A stretch of DNA of 64,000 nt from M1-B18 sp048264125 (GTDB taxonomy: Bacteria > Bacillota > Clostridia > Peptostreptococcales > Natronincolaceae), in the NCBI GenBank assembly GCA_048264125.1, contig JBLXDM010000011.1, forward strand, positions 102,118-166,117, written 5' to 3'. Below, piece by piece: positions 25,038 to 33,153 of the stretch (positions are counted from its first letter, which is position 1; each line of letters begins with the position of its first letter). A program made the translations under genes and the position numbers. Below the pieces are notes generated by a model, which worked only from the letters and a program-made list of their open reading frames with translations, had not been told where the DNA came from and did not search any database.

Positions 25038-26018
25038 ATGCTTAAAAAGCTCTTGGTCCTATTCTTTGTTGTAATAATACTATCCTCCTGTGGAGGTAAT
25101 AATAGTAATGACAATGTAGTCCAAAACAATGCCTCCAATATTGCAAACGGGCAGGTAGTTGATAAATATAAAAACTTTACCTACATCACAATGAATGGCA
25201 TATATAGGTATGAGAAGGGTTTTTCAAATTCCGAGAAAATATTAGCAGAAGGCTTTTGGGGTGTACATATCGTAGAGGATTGGCTATATACCCGAAGCAG
25301 TGAGACAGATAATAGGGGTATGTATAGAGTTAAGCTGGATGGCTCGGGGATGGAAAAGCTTAGTGACGAGGTTGGTAGCTATATAAATGTTGATGGAAAT
25401 TCGCTTTATTATTCTGTTGTAGGAATTATAAACCCAAGTGTAGCCTTGCCGGTAGAGACTAATAGTTTGACTATAAGATACGATGGCAGTAGAGAGGGCA
25501 TTTTCAAGTTGGATATAAAAACTAAGGATATTATTCGCTTAGCAGAGGATAAAGCCATGTATTTAAGCCTTGATGGTGATTGGATATACTATCTGAATTA
25601 TTCAGAAGAGGGAAGAATATATAAAATATCCACCAATGGGAAGACAAGGGAAGCCTTAGGCAATGAAGCAGCACGCTTTATGGTTACAGAGGGTGAGTGG
25701 ATATATTACATCGCAAACACTGGGGACATAAAACGAATTAAAAAGAATTCCACCGAAGAAGAAACAGTTTTAGAGGCAAATGGCATGTATCATTCAATAA
25801 ATGTATCAGAGGATTGGATATATATAGGTGTACATAGAATCCCGGACGGACATTTGCTTTTAGCCTATAATATTAAAACACATGAGGAAAAGGTACTTTA
25901 TGAGGGTTATCCTCAGATGATTAATGTCATAGATAGTTTTGTTTATTTCTCCAGCAAAAATGAATATACACAGATGAATTTAGAAAATGGAGAAGCCGTA
26001 ACTGTCATATTTGACTAG
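25038..26018 (+). CDS. DUF5050 beta-propeller-like lipoprotein
   Basis: A 326-residue lipoprotein; the lipobox is IILSSC at residues 13-18. After an Asn-rich linker come repeated blades of the form GDWIYYLNY, GEWIYYIAN and EDWIYIG, typical of DUF5050, a WD40/propeller-like fold in clostridial surface proteins. AAAGGAGGTAC precedes the ATG. It is a stand-alone gene with its own terminator. The secreted protein at 41719 has the same type of repeats. Function unknown. Confidence 0.8.
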   Translation: MLKKLLVLFFVVIILSSCGGNNSNDNVVQNNASNIANGQVVDKYKNFTYITMNGIYRYEKGFSNSEKILAEGFWGVHIVEDWLYTRSSETDNRGMYRVKLDGSGMEKLSDEVGSYINVDGNSLYYSVVGIINPSVALPVETNSLTIRYDGSREGIFKLDIKTKDIIRLAEDKAMYLSLDGDWIYYLNYSEEGRIYKISTNGKTREALGNEAARFMVTEGEWIYYIANTGDIKRIKKNSTEEETVLEANGMYHSINVSEDWIYIGVHRIPDGHLLLAYNIKTHEEKVLYEGYPQMINVIDSFVYFSSKNEYTQMNLENGEAVTVIFD

Positions 26019-26037
26019 CATCGATCGGTTTTTCATG

Positions 26038-26069
26038 ATAGACGCTTAGCTAATAGGTGTCTATTTTAT
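26038..26069 (+). terminator. intrinsic terminator after the DUF5050 lipoprotein
   Basis: ATAGACGC and GTGTCTAT pair with one mismatch around an 11-base loop and run into TTTATTG, 20 bases after the stop codon. Confidence 0.65.
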
Positions 26070-26177
26070 TGTTCAAATAATAATTCAGTCGTTTTGTTGA
26101 AAATTTTTAATGTCTGGCAGGAATATTAAAAGAATTGTAGAAATATAATTTATAAGCTAAATATAGTGAACAATTTA

Positions 26178-26280
26178 ACGATCTCCGAGTCTCTTTTTCT
26201 AAAGGCTTATGCCAATGAAGAATGGACCGATGGGTATTATTGGAAACGATAATGCCTCCCACTGGAAAGGAGGAATAATT
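26178..26280 (+). promoter_or_regulatory. Moco/Tuco-type riboswitch, first copy
   Basis: A structured leader sharing blocks with a second copy at 26350: CTCCGAGTCT, TCTAAAGG, TGGACCGATGGG, TGGAAACG and TGCCTCCC-N-TGGAAAGGAG. Stems fit: GGTATTAT with ATAATGCC around TGGAAACG; CCTCC with GGAGG; GGC-TTAT-GCC. The CUCCGAG, GCCUCCC and GGAAAGGAG blocks recall the molybdenum-cofactor RNA class, and the downstream genes (MobB, molybdopterin-fold proteins) agree. A terminator follows, so ligand binding would control readthrough. The class name is from memory of the consensus and from context. Confidence 0.75.
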
Positions 26281-26311
26281 TATCAAAGTTCTATTTGAAT
26301 TTGATATTATT

Positions 26312-26336
26312 ACACTCCCACCAGGAGTGTTTTTTT
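26312..26336 (+). terminator. expression-platform terminator of riboswitch 1
   Basis: ACACTCC and GGAGTGT pair around CACCA and are followed by TTTTTT. Another hairpin (TATCAAA with TTTGATA, 26281-26306) lies between aptamer and terminator. No gene lies before the second aptamer. Confidence 0.85.
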
Positions 26337-26349
26337 ATGGAATTTAATA

Positions 26350-26445
26350 TAGCTCCGAGTCTATACCTCTAAAGGTTATCCCATGAGGCTGGACCGATGG
26401 GCCTTGATGGAAACGTCAATGCCTCCCTTTGGAAAGGAGAATTCT
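26350..26445 (+). promoter_or_regulatory. Moco/Tuco-type riboswitch, second copy
   Basis: The second copy keeps all conserved blocks of the first, while the stems differ in sequence and keep pairing: TTGA with TCAA around the identical TGGAAACG loop, GG-TTAT-CC in place of GGC-TTAT-GCC, and CTCC with GGAG. This covariation between the copies supports the structure directly. It is followed by a CTATGCA/TGCATAG hairpin (26449-26473) and a terminator, and then by the operon. Confidence 0.75.
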
Positions 26446-26479
26446 AACCTATGCATGTCATCACTCTGCATAGCTACGG

Positions 26480-26508
26480 GCTCCTATCTAATAGTTTAGG
26501 AGCTTTTT
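26480..26508 (+). terminator. expression-platform terminator of riboswitch 2
   Basis: GCTCCTA and TAGGAGC pair around a ten-base loop and lead to TTTTT, 64 bases before the first gene of the operon. Confidence 0.85.
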
Positions 26509-26571
26509 GCATTTTTGTTTTTATTCACAGCCCCGAGTGAGAGATTTAATTATATTGAGGTAGGTGATTAC

Positions 26572-27336
26572 ATGCTGATACCCGAAAGGTTTTACGAGGA
26601 GCACCAAATAAGATCAATACAGATTAATGAAAAATTTTACAGCAAGAATAATGATGTTTACTACATCAAGGCCTATAGAGAGGGGAATATCCCTTGGAAT
26701 CTGGCTGTGAAATTCTATAAGCGCTCCAGATACAGCTTTAATAAGGAGGTTGATCTATTAAGGCATCTTAAGGAATATGAGGTGATGGTCCCTGATATAT
26801 ATTTTACAAGTAATAATTTGATTATTATGGAGTATATAGCTGGAGAAATTATGCTGGATCGAATTCTCAGCTTAGAGGAATGTGAAGTAGACAGTAGCTC
26901 GGACGAGGTATATCAAACCATTTATCAGCTAGTCCTATGGCTGCAGAGCTTTTACCGAGCCATGAGGAAATGGAAAAAGCGTTTATATGTTAAGGAGGAT
27001 GTGAATCTAAGGAATTTCATCTATTCCGATGAGAAAATCTACGGAATTGATTTTGAAAACACACATCCAGGCATTATTGAGGATGATATAGGAAAGCTAT
27101 GCGCCTTTTTATTAACCTATACGCCTGAATTTACAGAGTGGAGATGCCGCTTTACCGAAAAGCTGATTCGGATTTTCTCTAGAGAGCTGCTGCTGGATAC
27201 AGAGGTGGTTATAAGGGCAATGCGGAAGGAAATCACCGTGATAGCTCATAGGAGGAAAACCAGCTACTCTATGGAGGTGGTAAACAAAATAATTGATTCA
27301 TGGAGAAGGGAAAGGATAGTCTACAAGGTGTTGTAG
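26572..27336 (+). CDS. small protein-kinase-like protein (Bud32/RIO/APH fold)
   Basis: A 254-residue kinase-like protein. LAVKFYKR supplies the ATP-binding lysine, NKEVDLLRHLKE a helix-C glutamate, IIMEYIAGEIM the hinge, EDVNLRNFI the catalytic loop (Asp and Asn), and GIDFEN the metal-binding Asp in place of DFG. Similar compact kinases phosphorylate small molecules, lipopolysaccharide cores or proteins. ATG 26572 follows GAGGTAGGTGATTA. It is the first gene downstream of the two riboswitches. Its link to cofactor metabolism is unexplained. Confidence 0.75.
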   Translation: MLIPERFYEEHQIRSIQINEKFYSKNNDVYYIKAYREGNIPWNLAVKFYKRSRYSFNKEVDLLRHLKEYEVMVPDIYFTSNNLIIMEYIAGEIMLDRILSLEECEVDSSSDEVYQTIYQLVLWLQSFYRAMRKWKKRLYVKEDVNLRNFIYSDEKIYGIDFENTHPGIIEDDIGKLCAFLLTYTPEFTEWRCRFTEKLIRIFSRELLLDTEVVIRAMRKEITVIAHRRKTSYSMEVVNKIIDSWRRERIVYKVL

Positions 27337-27599
27337 CTTAGGTTTCTGATCCCTTTAATCAGCGGCCTGCCAACCTTCTGGCTGATGGGAAGCCTTGCCT
27401 CCGCCAGTCATCAGGGTTGGAGAATAATTAAGCTGGACAAGCTTATGATATTCTTAAAAATTAAAATGTTAACAGGGTTCAAAGCCTAGATGGCAAGGTT
27501 CTAAAAGCCCATGAGGAGGTAGTTCTAGGAGAAAAGGTAAAGGTGGCGTGTATACTAGAGCCACCTATTATAAATAAATTGAATGAGGTGAGGGCATGA
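27337..27599 (+). pseudogene. degenerate coding remnant or unknown structured region
   Basis: No intact gene fills this 260-base gap in the operon. From 27465 a frame of 44 codons without a start reads VNRVQSLDGKVLKAHEE, then VVLGEKVKVACILEPP, and ends at TGA 27597, overlapping the next ATG as real coupled genes do. Upstream the frame is closed by TAA at 27462. The part 27350-27420 is GC-rich, can form CCAACC/GGTTGG and CTGAT/ATCAG stems, and shares GATGGG...TGCCTCC with the riboswitch copies. It may be a decayed gene, a third degenerate aptamer, or both. I do not recognise the peptide. Confidence 0.45.
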
Positions 27600-28111
27600 G
27601 ACGCTTTAAGCTGATTATTATTTTACTGCTTGTTTTTCTACAGCTGGGCTGTATTTACAAAAGAGTCTCCAAAGAGGTTCTCGAAGTAACTGGAGTAGAA
27701 AATCTCAGCAGACTTACAAAATACGAGACAGCCATCATAAAGGAGGTGTACATGGCAGAGGCCGTTAATGACAAAGCTGAGCTTATACAGCTGATTGAAG
27801 AAAAGGGCTTTAAGGATACTATCAGAATGCTGGTGACTATCGATACCTCTACGGATAGACTTAACTCACTAATTATACTGGAGCATAAGGAAACCAGCGA
27901 ATATGGAGGCTATGTATCAGATGACTGGTTTCTCAATAGGTTTAAAGAAAAAAACGCTTCTAAGCCGCTTGTGCTGGTTATGCTAATGCCTGAGGCAGAT
28001 AATGAGATCGTTGCCATAACCGGTGCCACAAAAACCAGTCAGGCAGTAATTCATGGAGTAAATGCTGCCTTTGAAAATTATATGAAAATAAAAGGGGAGG
28101 TTAAAAAATGA
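27596..28111 (+). CDS. FMN-binding domain lipoprotein (RnfG/NqrC-like)
   Basis: A 171-residue lipoprotein with lipobox LQLGC at residues 15-19. The C-terminal half is an FMN_bind domain: EYGGYVSDDWFLNRFKEKN and the flavinylation-type motif ITGATKTSQAVIHGVN, where the second Thr of TGAT would carry FMN by a phosphodiester bond added by ApbE. It would be an extracytoplasmic electron carrier. GAGGTGAGGGC precedes the ATG, which overlaps the upstream remnant, and its stop overlaps the next start (ATGA). No ApbE gene is nearby. Confidence 0.85.
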   Translation: MRRFKLIIILLLVFLQLGCIYKRVSKEVLEVTGVENLSRLTKYETAIIKEVYMAEAVNDKAELIQLIEEKGFKDTIRMLVTIDTSTDRLNSLIILEHKETSEYGGYVSDDWFLNRFKEKNASKPLVLVMLMPEADNEIVAITGATKTSQAVIHGVNAAFENYMKIKGEVKK

Positions 28112-29196
28112 AAAAGGCTTTAATTTTAGTTCTCATAGCTTTCATACTAATCAGTTCAACAGCCTGTAGCTCCTCAAGCTCTGTTAAAGGCGATGAGCAA
28201 GAGGCGGTAGCTGCAGGAAAAATTACCTTAGTGGGCTTAGAAGCTACCGAGATGGAGGTTGATTTGGAGGAAATAATGGATCTGCCGGCAGTCAGCCAGG
28301 AGGTGACCTCAGTTAATTCCAGCGGAGCTGAAAACACCTTTACTGTCGAGGGTCCTCTGTTGGAGGAGCTGCTGAAGAGCAAGGGGAAAAGTCAAAAATC
28401 CTTTACTGCCCTAAGACTTGTGGCAGGTGATGGTTACTCCGTCGAGGTGCCTTCAGAGATTATACAAAATAGAGATATTATTTTGGGCTATCGAGTTGAT
28501 GATGCGCCATTGGATGAAATAAGCATGCCTGTCAGAGCCATTATACCTGAAGAAAGGGCGATGTACTGGGTAAGAAACCTTGAGCGGATTGAATTTATAA
28601 GCACCAAGACCGCAGCCTCCATAAATGAAATTTTGTTCCTGGAGGAGGCAATAAATACATACGATTCTGTAGATTACACCTATTATGAAAGTGTCGACTC
28701 AGCCATTGCTGGTAAGGACTTTTTCTCTGCTGAGGAATTGAATAACGGCATTATCATTAAGGCTAAGGATGGACTTTTGAAAAATGAAACCTCCGAGGTT
28801 TTTAATGGCGGATATATTAAACATACAGGAGCCGATGCCCCATTGTTTTTATCTCCAGACCTGCCGAAGGGAATGCATGTTAAGAATATACTTTGGTTTT
28901 CAGCAGGGGTGAGGGCTTATTACTCTGTAGCCAGTGGACTTTCAATAACCGATAGGGTCATAGTTGAGGATCAGGAGGGAATACCTCTCCAAAGGCTATT
29001 TGAGGAAGTGAACATCGACCCATCGGATAGCTACATCTTTACTGCAGCAGATGGTTATGAGGTTATTATAGAAACAGCAGACATTGCAAAGGGAATTCTT
29101 TTTATTAGCGAGGATGGACTGATTTCCGTGAAATTCGACGGTCTGCCTAAAAATACGAATGTAAAGGGTCTGTTTTCCATAAGAGCCCCTCAATAG
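28108..29196 (+). CDS. lipoprotein with molybdopterin-oxidoreductase-like (SUOX-fold) domain
   Basis: A 362-residue lipoprotein; lipobox STAC at residues 17-20. Residues about 37-170 resemble the molybdopterin-binding fold of sulfite oxidase/YedY relatives: LEEIMDLPAVSQ, a GPLLEELL segment, RLVAGDGYSVEVPSE and PVRAIIPE, ending WVRNLERIEF. The rest (190-362) looks like a second extracytoplasmic domain with no recognised family. There is no Cys beyond the lipobox, so the Mo-coordinating Cys of true oxidases is absent. A binding rather than catalytic role is inferred. Four-base overlap with the FMN lipoprotein; 18 bases to the ECF S component. Confidence 0.75.
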   Translation: MKKALILVLIAFILISSTACSSSSSVKGDEQEAVAAGKITLVGLEATEMEVDLEEIMDLPAVSQEVTSVNSSGAENTFTVEGPLLEELLKSKGKSQKSFTALRLVAGDGYSVEVPSEIIQNRDIILGYRVDDAPLDEISMPVRAIIPEERAMYWVRNLERIEFISTKTAASINEILFLEEAINTYDSVDYTYYESVDSAIAGKDFFSAEELNNGIIIKAKDGLLKNETSEVFNGGYIKHTGADAPLFLSPDLPKGMHVKNILWFSAGVRAYYSVASGLSITDRVIVEDQEGIPLQRLFEEVNIDPSDSYIFTAADGYEVIIETADIAKGILFISEDGLISVKFDGLPKNTNVKGLFSIRAPQ

Positions 29197-29214
29197 AGCT
29201 TAAGGAGTGATTTT

Positions 29215-29772
29215 ATGTTTAATAGATGGATTGCCTCCTTCTCTATGTTTGACCTAGTGATTATTGCATTAATGGCCGCCATTGGTATAGCAATAAAGCC
29301 CATAGTTGTACCCCTGGCCCATATTATTACAGGACCCCTGTATATACCCGGAGGCGTTATAGCAGGAGGCTTCTATATGCTTTGGATTGTGCTGGGGGCC
29401 GGCTTGGTGGGAAAGCCGGGGGCTGCAACATTAATTGCATTGGTACAGGCCATTATGGTTTTAGCAATGGGGATTTTTGGAACCCATGGCGCCATGAGCT
29501 TTATCACCTATAGTCTACCGGGACTGGCGGTAGATGGTGTTTTTCTGCTATCTGGCCATAGGGGCTGCTGCAGAGGCTGTTGCTTTGCAGCCGGTATAGC
29601 AGCAAATATCAGTGGCACCTTTTTAGTTAATGTTGTTTTTTTCCGATTACCGATGATTCCTCTGCTATTGAGTCTTTCCGCAGCCGCCTTTTCCGGAGGC
29701 ATCGGTGGACTTATAGCAGGCTCGTTAATTACACATTTTAAAAAATGGAATCTTACCCACTATCAAATGTAA
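29215..29772 (+). CDS. ECF transporter substrate-binding (S) component
   Basis: A 185-residue hydrophobic protein with about six membrane segments. AIGIAIKPIVVPLAHIITGP and LYIPGGVIAGGFYMLW recall the ThiW/YkoE-type S components of energy-coupling-factor importers. In the middle is an unusual loop, GHRGCCRGCCF, with four Cys. AAGGAGTG precedes the ATG. ATPase and T-component genes follow 2 kb downstream in the same operon. The substrate cannot be read from sequence; context points to a molybdopterin-related compound. Confidence 0.8.
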   Translation: MFNRWIASFSMFDLVIIALMAAIGIAIKPIVVPLAHIITGPLYIPGGVIAGGFYMLWIVLGAGLVGKPGAATLIALVQAIMVLAMGIFGTHGAMSFITYSLPGLAVDGVFLLSGHRGCCRGCCFAAGIAANISGTFLVNVVFFRLPMIPLLLSLSAAAFSGGIGGLIAGSLITHFKKWNLTHYQM

Positions 29773-29783
29773 GGGGGAGAGCT

Positions 29784-31277
29784 ATGAAATACAAGCAGCT
29801 AGTTTTCTGTATAGCTTTACTGTTGATTGGCGTTTTATCCGGAGGTCTCCTAAGGACCTCCACAGTAAATAGCAGCACTACATATACGCCGGTCTTTAAA
29901 ATTATTGGCGATGTTGCAAATCCCTTATCCATCAATAGTACTACCGAAGCACTAAGCATTCAGCTACAGCATAAGGGGGAAGAAATTTCAGCTATTCCCC
30001 TACAGGTGCTGTTAAAGGAAAGCTTGCCCCTCACGGATTTTTATGAGGTATATATCAAAGGCAGCGACGGATTAATGGCTAAGGTAAATGGCAGCACCCT
30101 AGAGGAAAGCTACATTGCCTTCTCAGCTGAAAACGGCTGGGTGGCCATCCATTTAAAGCATCCTATAAGCAGCAATATAAAGCATATCCAAGAGATGATC
30201 ATAAAGGCTGAAGGTGAGTCCTGGGACACAGGCATCAACATAATTTCCCAGGAGGATAATATTGCATCCTACAGCATCGGAGAGCTTTTGACAAAGGGCC
30301 ATACGCTGCAGTATTATTCCGAAGGAACCTCCAGTGTGGCTGATGAATATGACAGCTACGAGACAACCGTATTTACTACAAAGCGGATTATAAGGCTACC
30401 AGAGCTCTACCAGCATGCTTCCTCCGACAGGGTTTTAGTCATTGGTAGCAAGGGGGAGGAGTCCTACTTCACTGAGGAGGGCTATCTTCAGCTAATGGAT
30501 AATTCGATAACCTACAGCACCTTAAACCGTGATCATAATATAGAAAATGTAAAGGGGCTAGTAATTAATCCCACCATAGCCAGGACAACAGATGCCTACT
30601 ATGATTCACTTCATTATTTGGAGCAGGGGGATAGGGTTATGGTATTGTTTTTAGACGGCTTTGGTTACCATCAATATCAGCTGGCAAAGGAGGAGGGCTA
30701 TACACCCTTTATTAGCAGCCTTCCGGAGGCTTCAAGGGTAATGACAGTTTATCAGCCGGTGACAAATGCAGGCTTTGCAGCCATGATTACAGGTAAAACC
30801 CCTGCGGGAAACGGTGTTTATTCGAGACAGCAGAAGGATATTTTGACAGAGAGTATCTTTGGAAGAGCCATCGTCTTAAATATTAAAGCGGTTCTAATAG
30901 AAGGCAATATAAAGATTTTGAACACGGAGGTAGAGCCTTTTTTAAATTTGGATTCAGATAACAGTGGTACCACCGATGAAGAGGTTTTTGCCACTGCCTT
31001 GGAGCTAATAAAGGATGATTATGGCTTTATGCTGGTGCATTTCCATGGGATTGATGACAGGGGCCATAGCTATGGTGATACAGAGATAAGAACACTGGAG
31101 CAAATCCAGAAGGTTGACGAATACGTGAAGCAGCTGTCACAGCTATGGGATGGAAAGATCATAATAATAGCGGATCATGGCATGCATGAAACAGCTGAGG
31201 CTGGCTCCCATGGAAGCTTAAGATATCAGGATATGTTTGTTCCATATATTCTTTATGATGGAGGTGATGGGCAATGA
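29784..31277 (+). CDS. secreted alkaline-phosphatase-superfamily hydrolase with N-terminal SUOX-like domain
   Basis: A 497-residue exported protein: N-terminal signal anchor, a domain (about 37-230) similar to the SUOX-like domains of its neighbours, then a phosphodiesterase/phosphatase domain with metal ligands in LFLDGFG, PVTNAGFAAMITGKTP (nucleophile Thr/Asn region), HGIDDRGHSYGD, IIADHGMHE and GSHGSLR. Type I phosphodiesterases of this group split nucleotide pyrophosphates and phosphodiesters. ATG 29784 follows GGGGGAGAGCT; upstream in-frame starts lie within the S component. It could cleave an extracellular cofactor before uptake; that is inference. Confidence 0.8.
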   Translation: MKYKQLVFCIALLLIGVLSGGLLRTSTVNSSTTYTPVFKIIGDVANPLSINSTTEALSIQLQHKGEEISAIPLQVLLKESLPLTDFYEVYIKGSDGLMAKVNGSTLEESYIAFSAENGWVAIHLKHPISSNIKHIQEMIIKAEGESWDTGINIISQEDNIASYSIGELLTKGHTLQYYSEGTSSVADEYDSYETTVFTTKRIIRLPELYQHASSDRVLVIGSKGEESYFTEEGYLQLMDNSITYSTLNRDHNIENVKGLVINPTIARTTDAYYDSLHYLEQGDRVMVLFLDGFGYHQYQLAKEEGYTPFISSLPEASRVMTVYQPVTNAGFAAMITGKTPAGNGVYSRQQKDILTESIFGRAIVLNIKAVLIEGNIKILNTEVEPFLNLDSDNSGTTDEEVFATALELIKDDYGFMLVHFHGIDDRGHSYGDTEIRTLEQIQKVDEYVKQLSQLWDGKIIIIADHGMHETAEAGSHGSLRYQDMFVPYILYDGGDGQ

Positions 31278-31783
31278 AAAAAATAAGTATCGTGCTATTG
31301 GTTATTGCTGCAATAATGGCAGTGACTGCATATCTAAACAGAGGGGATATTGTAGCTAAAACAGAGCTTCAGGAGGATGAAATCGTAATAGTAAAGAGTG
31401 AGGATAAAGAGGTAAAACGTATGGATTTCACGCTAATTAAGGAGCTGGAGGCAATGGAATTCCCTGCCACCCTCAAAAGCAGCGGTAAGGACCCGGTAGA
31501 GCTGACATATAAGGGAGTGGAGGTCAGGAGGCTCTTAGAAAAGCTTGGATTGACGGTTGAAGGCAAGAAGCAGCTTATTGCAAAGGCTGTGGATGGGTAT
31601 ACTGTGGCTTTGTCTGTGGAGGAGGTTATGGCAGAGGATAATGTATACCTGGTCTATGAACGAGAGGGGGAGCCTCTGGGGAAGAAGGAAGATGGCGGCT
31701 CAGGACCATATCAAATCGTCATACGTGAGGATGCCTTTGGACAGAGATGGGTGAAGTTTCTAATGGAGCTGGAGATAAAATGA
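31274..31783 (+). CDS. membrane-anchored SUOX-like domain protein
   Basis: A 169-residue protein with an N-terminal anchor and one domain of the same kind as at 28108: a VKRMDFTLIKELEAMEFPAT start, VELTYKGVEVRRLLEKLGL, AKAVDGYTVALSVEEVM, YEREGEPLG and a C-terminal WVKFLMELEI. The whole protein has no Cys. It overlaps the gene before it and the ATPase after it by four bases each, so it is tightly coupled to the transporter. Confidence 0.75.
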   Translation: MKKISIVLLVIAAIMAVTAYLNRGDIVAKTELQEDEIVIVKSEDKEVKRMDFTLIKELEAMEFPATLKSSGKDPVELTYKGVEVRRLLEKLGLTVEGKKQLIAKAVDGYTVALSVEEVMAEDNVYLVYEREGEPLGKKEDGGSGPYQIVIREDAFGQRWVKFLMELEIK

Positions 31784-32466
31784 CATACCCGCTAGAAATT
31801 AACCATCTATGGTTTCGTCATCAGAAGGCTTCTGATTATTTACTAAAGGATATAAGCCTTAGGGTCGAGAGGGGAGAGGTTATAGCTCTGGTAGGCTTAA
31901 GCGGCTGCGGAAAGAGCACCCTCTGCTATTGCATGGCTGGCATAATACCAAGGATTTATCCAGGAGAGATCAAGGGAGATATTTTTTTAGAGGGCAGATC
32001 AATAAAGGACATGACGCTACCTCAGGTGGCCTGTAGATTAGGCTATGTATTCCAAAATCCTGACAATCAGCTTTTTTCTCCAACAGTGGAGGATGAAATT
32101 GCCTTCGGGCCTGAAAATCTCTGTCTTCCACCGTTAGAAATAGAGCATAGGGTAGTAGCTTCCCTATCAATGGTAGGAATGCTGCAGCATCGTCATAAAA
32201 ATCCCCATCAGCTCTCCGGTGGACAAAAGCAATTAATTGCGTTGGCAGCTGCTTTAGCTTTAAATCCAGATTTACTTATATTTGATGAAGCCCTTTCACA
32301 GCTTGACAGCAAGGGTAAAGTCATGATTCAGCAGCAAATAAAAGATCTAAAGAATAATGGCAGGACAATTATTATGATAGAGCATGATTTTAATAATATC
32401 CCCCATGCAGATAGGGTGCTGCTGTTAAAGCAGGGGGCATTAACTGAGTATGATGGTAGCTTTTAA
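31780..32466 (+). CDS. ecfA1: ECF transporter ATPase, first
   Basis: A 228-residue ATPase of the cobalt/ECF type: Walker A GLSGCGKST, Q loop FQNPDNQLFSPTVEDEIAFG (the diagnostic ECF segment), signature LSGGQKQLIALAAAL, Walker B LLIFDEALSQLD and H loop EHD. ATG 31780 overlaps the preceding stop (ATGA). It energises uptake with the second ATPase and the T component. Confidence 0.92.
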   Translation: MTYPLEINHLWFRHQKASDYLLKDISLRVERGEVIALVGLSGCGKSTLCYCMAGIIPRIYPGEIKGDIFLEGRSIKDMTLPQVACRLGYVFQNPDNQLFSPTVEDEIAFGPENLCLPPLEIEHRVVASLSMVGMLQHRHKNPHQLSGGQKQLIALAAALALNPDLLIFDEALSQLDSKGKVMIQQQIKDLKNNGRTIIMIEHDFNNIPHADRVLLLKQGALTEYDGSF

Positions 32467-32484
32467 TGTAGAGGAGAAGATCGT

Positions 32485-33153
32485 ATGTTCATACATTTAT
32501 CAAAGGTCAGCTTCAGCTATAAAAGGGGGGAGGAGATTTTAAAGAATATTGATCTTACCCTGCAGCAAAATCAAATTACCGCCATAAGGGGAGATAATGG
32601 CAGTGGAAAGACAACCCTTGGTAAGCTACTGGTGGGAATTTTAAAGCCCAATACAGGCAGTATATTTATTGACTGTCGTAGAGTCAGTGAAATGAGTCTA
32701 GGAGAAATAGGTAAGCAAATCGGCTATTTGTTTCAGGAACCAGAGCGCCAGATATTTACTGCCACTGTAGGAGAGGAGCTTTCCTTTTCATTGGAAATAA
32801 ACAATGTCGAAGATCCCACCACACAGTATAGAATCACGGAGCTGCTGGAGCTATTTCACCTTCTTCCCCTCATAGATCAATTTCCATTTCTCCTAAGCAG
32901 AGGTGAAAAGCAGCGATTGGCCATGGCCTCTATACTTATCAATCAACCGAGATTTTTAATTCTGGATGAGCCAACCACAGGCCTCGATAAGGTACGAAGA
33001 AGTATTTTATCTGAGCTACTGCAGCAGCAAAGGGCTAAGGGCGTAGGGATGCTGGTAATAACCCACGATGAAGCATTCGTTAATGAGCTTGCAGATAGAA
33101 TTATAATCCTTGAGGGGGGTGAAATCAAAAGTGACACCTTCATCAAGGCTTGA
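32485..33153 (+). CDS. ecfA2: ECF transporter ATPase, second
   Basis: A 222-residue ATPase: Walker A GDNGSGKTT, Q loop FQEPERQIFTATVGEELSF, signature LSRGEKQRLAMASIL (Arg for the usual second Gly), Walker B FLILDEPTTGLD, H loop THDE. It is 18 bases after the first ATPase and overlaps the T-component gene. The altered signature suggests that the two ATP sites of the heterodimer are not equal, as in other ECF pairs. Confidence 0.9.
   Translation: MFIHLSKVSFSYKRGEEILKNIDLTLQQNQITAIRGDNGSGKTTLGKLLVGILKPNTGSIFIDCRRVSEMSLGEIGKQIGYLFQEPERQIFTATVGEELSFSLEINNVEDPTTQYRITELLELFHLLPLIDQFPFLLSRGEKQRLAMASILINQPRFLILDEPTTGLDKVRRSILSELLQQQRAKGVGMLVITHDEAFVNELADRIIILEGGEIKSDTFIKA

Noticed and set aside
26178..26445. 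Pair of repeats as a mobile or CRISPR-type repeat
   Set aside because: The copies diverge in stems while keeping base pairing and each has a terminator, which is the pattern of duplicated RNA switches and not of DNA repeats.
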